21,667 nt of DNA from assembly GCA_003427395.1 (NCBI GenBank), contig BFEA01000260.1:563631-585297 (forward strand), given 5' to 3'. This DNA comes from Chara braunii. Its lineage: Eukaryota > Streptophyta > Charophyceae > Charales > Characeae. The notes beneath the pieces were generated by a model that worked only from the letters and a program-made list of their open reading frames with translations, made no database searches and was not told the DNA's origin. A program made the translations under genes and the position numbers. Shown here one piece after another: positions 18,070 to 21,667 of this stretch (position 1 is the first letter of the stretch; every line of letters begins with the position of its first letter).

Positions 18070-18868
18070 GACGGACATTGATGCACAGATAGTATTACGC
18101 GCTCGTTACAAAGACATTATTGAGCTTGGGGACGTTTCGCAATCCAAAGGGAACCCGAGACGAAACCTTGAGCCCTCCATACCCTCCCCCGCCCCAAGGG
18201 GCGGAAACTTAAAGAAGGACCCGAGAAAAGAGTGGGAAAGATAAAAAGAACCCTGACAAACTAACTACTCATCCCACCCCACTCCTCTTCCCTGTCTGTC
18301 TATCACTCCAAAATTCCTATTGACCATGGATTGGTGCGCCATGAGGACATCGCGAACGAGTGGGGGGAATATGTCGGGACTGGTGAGTCCCGAATAATTT
18401 CCCGTCACTCGAGAGACTGTATATGACCAATTTGTGCACGACAGAGAAAACCGGAGGCAGGAATGCTGAAAAAGAGCGGAAGCATGGACACGGACAGTAG
18501 GAAGCCAGAGGCTGCCCAGAGTCGTCGGGGCCACCAAACTAGAAAGGGGCTGTCTAAGCAGGAAGCGGCAAAAGGACTGTGAGAGAACGGCAGGGCTGAC
18601 TCTTTCCCCAAGAACGGAGAAGGGCCGCCGGGAAGTCGATAGTAGCATAGGAGGTGCGCAACAAGGGAAGGAAGGAAGTGGGAAGGGACGGCGCAAGGCG
18701 CTGACGCGACGCGGCGGCAGGAAGGTCAGGGAGACCGCAGGGTAGGTGGGAGCCGGCACCCGGAACGGAATAACATGCGGGACGCAATAGGAGTTGGGGG
18801 CGGAGGTCGCTGTAAGGCGGAAGGACGACAAGAGCACCTAGGAAAGACGTGGTACAGGGGGGGCAGGA
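18070..18868. other. No supported gene
   Basis: Open frames on both strands exist but are low-complexity (Pro/Ser/Arg-rich on the minus strand) and lack motifs. The block GGACATCGCGAACGAGTGGG at 18346-18365 resembles 17101-17120. Confidence 0.3.
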
Positions 18869-19095
18869 GTGTCGGGGATCGCATGGGATCGAAGGACGGG
18901 GCGGTACCCACAGGACAAAGTGTCGGGGACCACATAGGATCGAAGGACGGGGCGGTACCAATAGGACAAAGTGTCGGGGACCACGCGGGACCAGGGGACG
19001 GCGTGGTGCAGGCAGGGCAAAGTACCGGGAATCGCGTGAGACCAAGGGAAAGATGTAATGCAGGCGGACCGAAGTGTCAGGGACCGCGGGGGCCC
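18869..19095. repeat. 51-bp tandem repeat (about 4.5 units)
   Basis: Starts at 18869, 18920, 18971, 19022 and 19074, each with AGTGTCGGGGACC followed by GGATCGAAGGACGGGGCGGT in the first units. The period of 51 keeps all frames, so the + strand reads a 17-residue repeat (SVGDHIGSKDGAVPIGQ) and the minus strand another, rich in Pro/Arg. Units 4 and 5 are more diverged. Gene status of the crossing frame (18775-19281) is unsupported beyond the repeat. Confidence 0.85.
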
Positions 19096-19597
19096 AGACA
19101 AAATAGCGGCACCAGCGGGACCACTAGCAAGACGGGTATCGACGGTATAACGTGTCGGGAGCCGCCAGCGGGGGCTGAAGATCGGAGCCATCGACGGAAT
19201 AATCGGCAACCAGCCCAAGGAGGAGGGCGCGCGAGAATGGGTCGTCAATCTGGAGGACGTCGGAAAAAAGGGAGGGGCTAGGAGCGATAAGAAAAAGAGG
19301 AGAAGTCGGGCGCTGACGGAAGTTGTCAACGGAACGGAGGAGACGGGCGTGAGACGGGAAAGATGGAGGGTACCCGGGGTGACCCAAGGGGACCCTGGAT
19401 CAAGTGCGACAACGATAAAAGTAAAATAACATAATATCAGGTGGACAGGACCGCCCAGGCCAGGGGTCCGGATACAAATGATGAGTGCCGCCGCGGCAAG
19501 CGCCAGCGGGAGGTGCCGAGGGGAAATGAGGGGGGGATAAAGGTAGAGGAGGCCGGCGAGCTGTCCGGGTTATTCCGGACCAGCCAGGTCAAGAAAA

Positions 19598-19831
19598 ATG
19601 AAGTTCCGAAGGCTCCACGTGGAGAGAAGGCTGACTGGAGAAAATCGGAGCAAGGGGGTTTCAAATTGGAAGCGGCGGCAGCAAAAAGGAGCCTCCTTGG
19701 ACCTCGGGGGTGCCACTACTGCAGTCCGAGGTGTAACGGCCATATGCCGGCTGCAAAATCAGGCCTTGGGAAGGGTCCAACAACTAGAAAGAGGAGAAAC
19801 AATTGTTGGACACTTGGCCCAACAGAAATAA
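19598..19831 (+). CDS. Possible retroelement gag-like remnant
   Basis: 77 codons from ATG 19598 (AAAATGAAG) to TAA 19829-19831. The C-terminal half (AICRLQNQALGRVQQLERG) is a good amphipathic or coiled-coil helix. The upstream overlapping frame (from about 19441) has charged, Gag-leader-like composition, and the two could be one frameshifted gene. A 70-nt purine-rich run and a possible LTR start follow, which fits the end of a small nonautonomous element. No specific domain is recognised. Confidence 0.2.
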   Translation: MKFRRLHVERRLTGENRSKGVSNWKRRQQKGASLDLGGATTAVRGVTAICRLQNQALGRVQQLERGETIVGHLAQQK

Positions 19832-19905
19832 GGGAGGAAGGAGAGAAAAAGGGGAGAAAAAGGGGGAGAATGAGACAAAGGGGGAGGAATAAGTGGAGGA
19901 AAAAC
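19829..19905 (+). other. Long purine-rich tract, possible polypurine region
   Basis: Nearly all A/G over about 75 nt with runs GGAGAGAAAAAGGGGAGAAAAA and GGGGGAG. It precedes TGTCAATGATGACC at 19946 by about 40 bp. A functional polypurine tract normally abuts the LTR, so this is suggestive only. Confidence 0.3.
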
Positions 19906-19962
19906 TGCCGCCAAGTTGGGACTGCAGCGGTAGGGACTGGCAGGTGTCAATGATGACCTCAT

Positions 19963-19983
19963 CCCTCCTAGATCCTAGGAGGG
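19963..19983. repeat. Perfect 9-bp inverted repeat, 3-nt loop
   Basis: CCCTCCTAG, ATC, CTAGGAGGG. It lies within 20 bp of the putative LTR start. Confidence 0.9.
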
Positions 19984-20341
19984 CAGTCCGGATTGCAGAG
20001 ATAAGGTCCTTGGGGCATTATCTCTCCAATATCTGAATTTAAGCAACAAAAATAAAGAAAAATGCTCATGTGAGTTGGCCGGCTCATTTTTGGGCCTTAG
20101 ATCTGAAATCTGATCTTGCGGAGGAGGAGATCTAGCCATTTTTTATGGGTTGACACAAAACGGCTAGCTCCGGAATGAGTTGGCAGCAAAATGGAGGGAA
20201 AGCAAAGAGAGCAACAAGACAAAACTGCGAATTTGGCCCAAGGTTTGAGCCAGGTACATCAAAAATATTAAAAATCGGAGCAAAGGACTCCAAATTGGAG
20301 CAAGGGGGGGGCTTGGAGTAACTCGGAATGATAAGAACCAT

Positions 20342-20371
20342 AGATCTCAGCCAAATCCAAGGCTGAGATCT
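20342..20371. repeat. Perfect 11-bp inverted repeat, 8-nt loop
   Basis: AGATCTCAGCC (20342-20352) and GGCTGAGATCT (20361-20371) can pair around AAATCCAA. Not followed by a T run, so there is no reason to call a terminator. Confidence 0.9.
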
Positions 20372-20544
20372 GTGCCGACACTTAGAAAAATGCAACGGCC
20401 TACCCAAAGGAGGCCTAGACCAAGAAAAAGGCGAAAAATGGGCCTTGAGGCCCTCAATTTTCAGTAAAGGCTGCATTTTTGAAAAGGGTACCCCAAAAGG
20501 CACCACTTTTAAAGGTAAAAAGAGGCCGGGGTAGGCCAAGGGGT

Positions 20545-20605
20545 AGTCCGAGAGGGTACCAGCCTCTCGGACTGCATGTACCTGGCCAAAATGAAGCCCA
20601 GGTAC
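20545..20605. repeat. Two adjacent perfect inverted repeats
   Basis: AGTCCGAGAG (20545-20554) pairs with CTCTCGGACT (20564-20573), loop 9 nt; then GTACCTGG (20578-20585) pairs with CCAGGTAC (20598-20605), loop 12 nt. A GGTACC sits in the first loop, and the CTCGGAGAGG that follows (20607-20616) can compete for pairing with the first stem. Confidence 0.85.
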
Positions 20606-20707
20606 CCTCGGAGAGGCCAAAACCGAAAATTTGGCCTTTGGGGTACCTCGCTCCACCTAGAGGCACTTGGAGGGGCCTAGAGGTTGGGCGGTGCACCTGT
20701 TCCAGCC

Positions 20708-20714
20708 TATATAA
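20708..20714 (+). promoter_or_regulatory. TATA box (TATATAA)
   Basis: CTATATAAG in an otherwise GC-balanced region, preceded by TTCCAGC and followed by CTGGAGG (the AGC-TATATA-AGCT surroundings are partly symmetric: CCAGCCTATATAAGCTGG). A transcript would be expected to start about 25-35 bp on, near 20740. This is a sequence match only. Confidence 0.5.
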
Positions 20715-21140
20715 GCTGGAGGTGTAGGCCGCAACTCTCATTTGAGCATGAGAGGTGCCCATGCTGCCCAAATGAGTCCGTGAGTGAGTACTAGTGAGAT
20801 AGAGCAAGGAAGTGAGAGTCGGAGCTAGCATGTAGCCTGCCTATGGTGGTAAAGCTAAGAAAGGTGACCTAGAGGCTAGGAGGGAGCAAGGAGAATGGTC
20901 CGCCATAGCCCTCAGGCTGTGAACTAGGAGGAGAGGCTGAAAGGGGTCCCCATAGCCCTTATAGAGGGAAGGACTCCACAACTTTAGAAGTAGGAACCTG
21001 CCATAGATAAAGGAGAGGTGTGAGGGAAGGAGGAGAGAGCTTGGGAGAGAGGAAAAACCATACTCAGGAGGCTAGGACCAAGCATTGGGGCTCCATTGCT
21101 TAGAGACCAGCGAGAGATGAGTGAAAGAGGAGGGGGGTCG

Positions 21141-21209
21141 CCTTCTTCTTCTTCTTCTTCTTCTTCTTCCTCCTCTTCTCCTTCTTCTCGCCTTCTTCTT
21201 TCTTCCTCT

Positions 21210-21242
<33 letters not shown>

Positions 21243-21305
21243 CCCTTTTCTTTTCTTTCTCCCTCTCCTCCTCCTCCCCCTCCTCCTCCTCCCCCTCCTC
21301 CTCTT
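21141..21305. repeat. 165-nt pyrimidine tract, (CTT)n/(CCT)n microsatellite
   Basis: Pure C/T except G at 21190. It changes from CTT-rich to CCT-rich left to right. It produces spurious poly-Ser, poly-Leu and poly-Glu/Gly frames. A short purine run GAAAGAGGAGGGGGG at 21123-21137 lies just before it and is complementary to parts of it. Confidence 0.95.
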
Positions 21306-21306
21306 G

Positions 21307-21667
21307 TCAAAATTGTGATTTTTGCTGATTTGGGTGGATGTATGTGTTGCGCCTCACCTTGGGATACTTCGGTGATGTTTCCCCTAGTATAAATGATGTC
21401 AAACTTGTCATTTTGTTGATTTGGGTGCTGGGGTGTGTTGCGCTTCATCTTAGGATGCTTTGGTGATGTTTCCCCTAGTATAGATGATGTCAAACTTATC
21501 ATTTTGTTGATTTGGGTGCTGGGGTGTGTTGCGCTTCACCTTGGGATGCTTCGGTGATGTTTCCCCTAGTGTAGGTGATGTCAGACTTGTCATTTCGTTG
21601 ATTTGGGTGCCTGGGGGTGTTGCGCTCCATCTTGTGATACTTCGGTGATGTTTCCCCTAGTGTAGGT
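21307..21667. repeat. 91-bp tandem satellite (nearly 4 units, runs off the window)
   Basis: GATTTGGGT recurs at 21327, 21418, 21509 and 21600, exactly 91 bp apart. Each unit also holds TGTTGCGC, a CTTCGGTGATGTTTCCCCTAGT block, and ATGATGTCA. The inner units are highly similar and the first is the most diverged, as expected at an array edge. It is cut by the right window end. Confidence 0.95.

Larger units (their letters stand above)
19944..21130 (+). mobile_element. Putative LTR-like region of a second element
   Basis: Features consistent with an LTR: a TG-start candidate at about 19944, many perfect inverted repeats in the putative U3, AATAAA at 20051-20056, and a strong TATATAA box at 20708-20714 with room for a transcript start near 20740. 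The region has no credible ORF. Not shown: a second copy, a CA end, a primer-binding site or a target-site duplication. It could also be a host or other noncoding promoter region. Confidence 0.3.

Noticed and set aside
18265-19329. Long minus-strand frames, Pro/Ser/Arg-rich
   Set aside because: Composition and overlap with the 51-bp repeat explain them; no motif, no start context.
20899-20915. GGTCCGCCATAGCC also found at about 34-47, as a possible LTR pair
   Set aside because: The match is only about 14 bp and does not extend to either side.
20984-21502. Minus-strand frame with poly-Gly/poly-Glu, and + frames with poly-Ser and poly-Leu at 21096-21392
   Set aside because: All derive from the pyrimidine tract and satellite; no non-repetitive coding part.

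Overview
The window looks like repeat-rich nuclear DNA from a eukaryote, most likely a streptophyte green alga. The wording of the Gag capsid and of the reverse transcriptase motif (PYIDDNPVKGA) resembles my memory of Ty3/gypsy polyproteins from Chara. That is recollection, not a search result. I see no bacterial gene organisation, no tRNA or rRNA, and no convincing host gene.

The centre (about 3287-14813) is one large, degraded LTR-retrotransposon-like unit with every gene on the + strand. In order it holds four tandem paralogous ORFs of an unrecognised family (copies A, B, C, D; 3287-6727), a small basic ORF (6830-7102), gag with a perfect CCHC knuckle (7380-8762), an in-frame gag-pol linker (8763-9449), retropepsin (9463-10371), reverse transcriptase (10374-11622), RNase H (11626-12339) and an integrase with intact HHCC and D,D-35-E residues (12340-13734). 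After a minisatellite-like stretch comes an acidic ORF with a nuclear-localisation-like cluster and a textbook SUMO-interacting motif (14196-14813). The order RT-RNase H-integrase makes it Ty3/gypsy. Pol is dead: I count several in-frame stops and frameshifts and one lost RNase H catalytic Asp. Accessory copies A, B and D are each broken, while copy C is fully open.

The most interesting thing is the accessory cargo. A four-member ORF family sits immediately upstream of gag, A pairs with D and B with C, and the spacers are only about 50-130 bp. Together with the SIM-bearing ORF behind integrase, it suggests a retroelement lineage with an expanded, undescribed accessory gene set. The nearest known parallel is the extra ORF before gag in plant Ogre/Tat elements, but I see no similarity to those.

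The flanks are mosaics of unrelated tandem repeats: 54-bp units at 1-232, (CT)n at 346-417, about 38-bp units at 15781-15930, about 55-65-bp units at 17130-17475, 51-bp units at 18869-19095, a 165-nt pyrimidine tract at 21141-21305, and a 91-bp satellite from 21307 running off the end. A stretch at about 19944-21130 has a TATATAAG box, several perfect inverted repeats and a polypurine run upstream. It may be an LTR of a second element. I could not find a matching LTR pair for the central element by eye.
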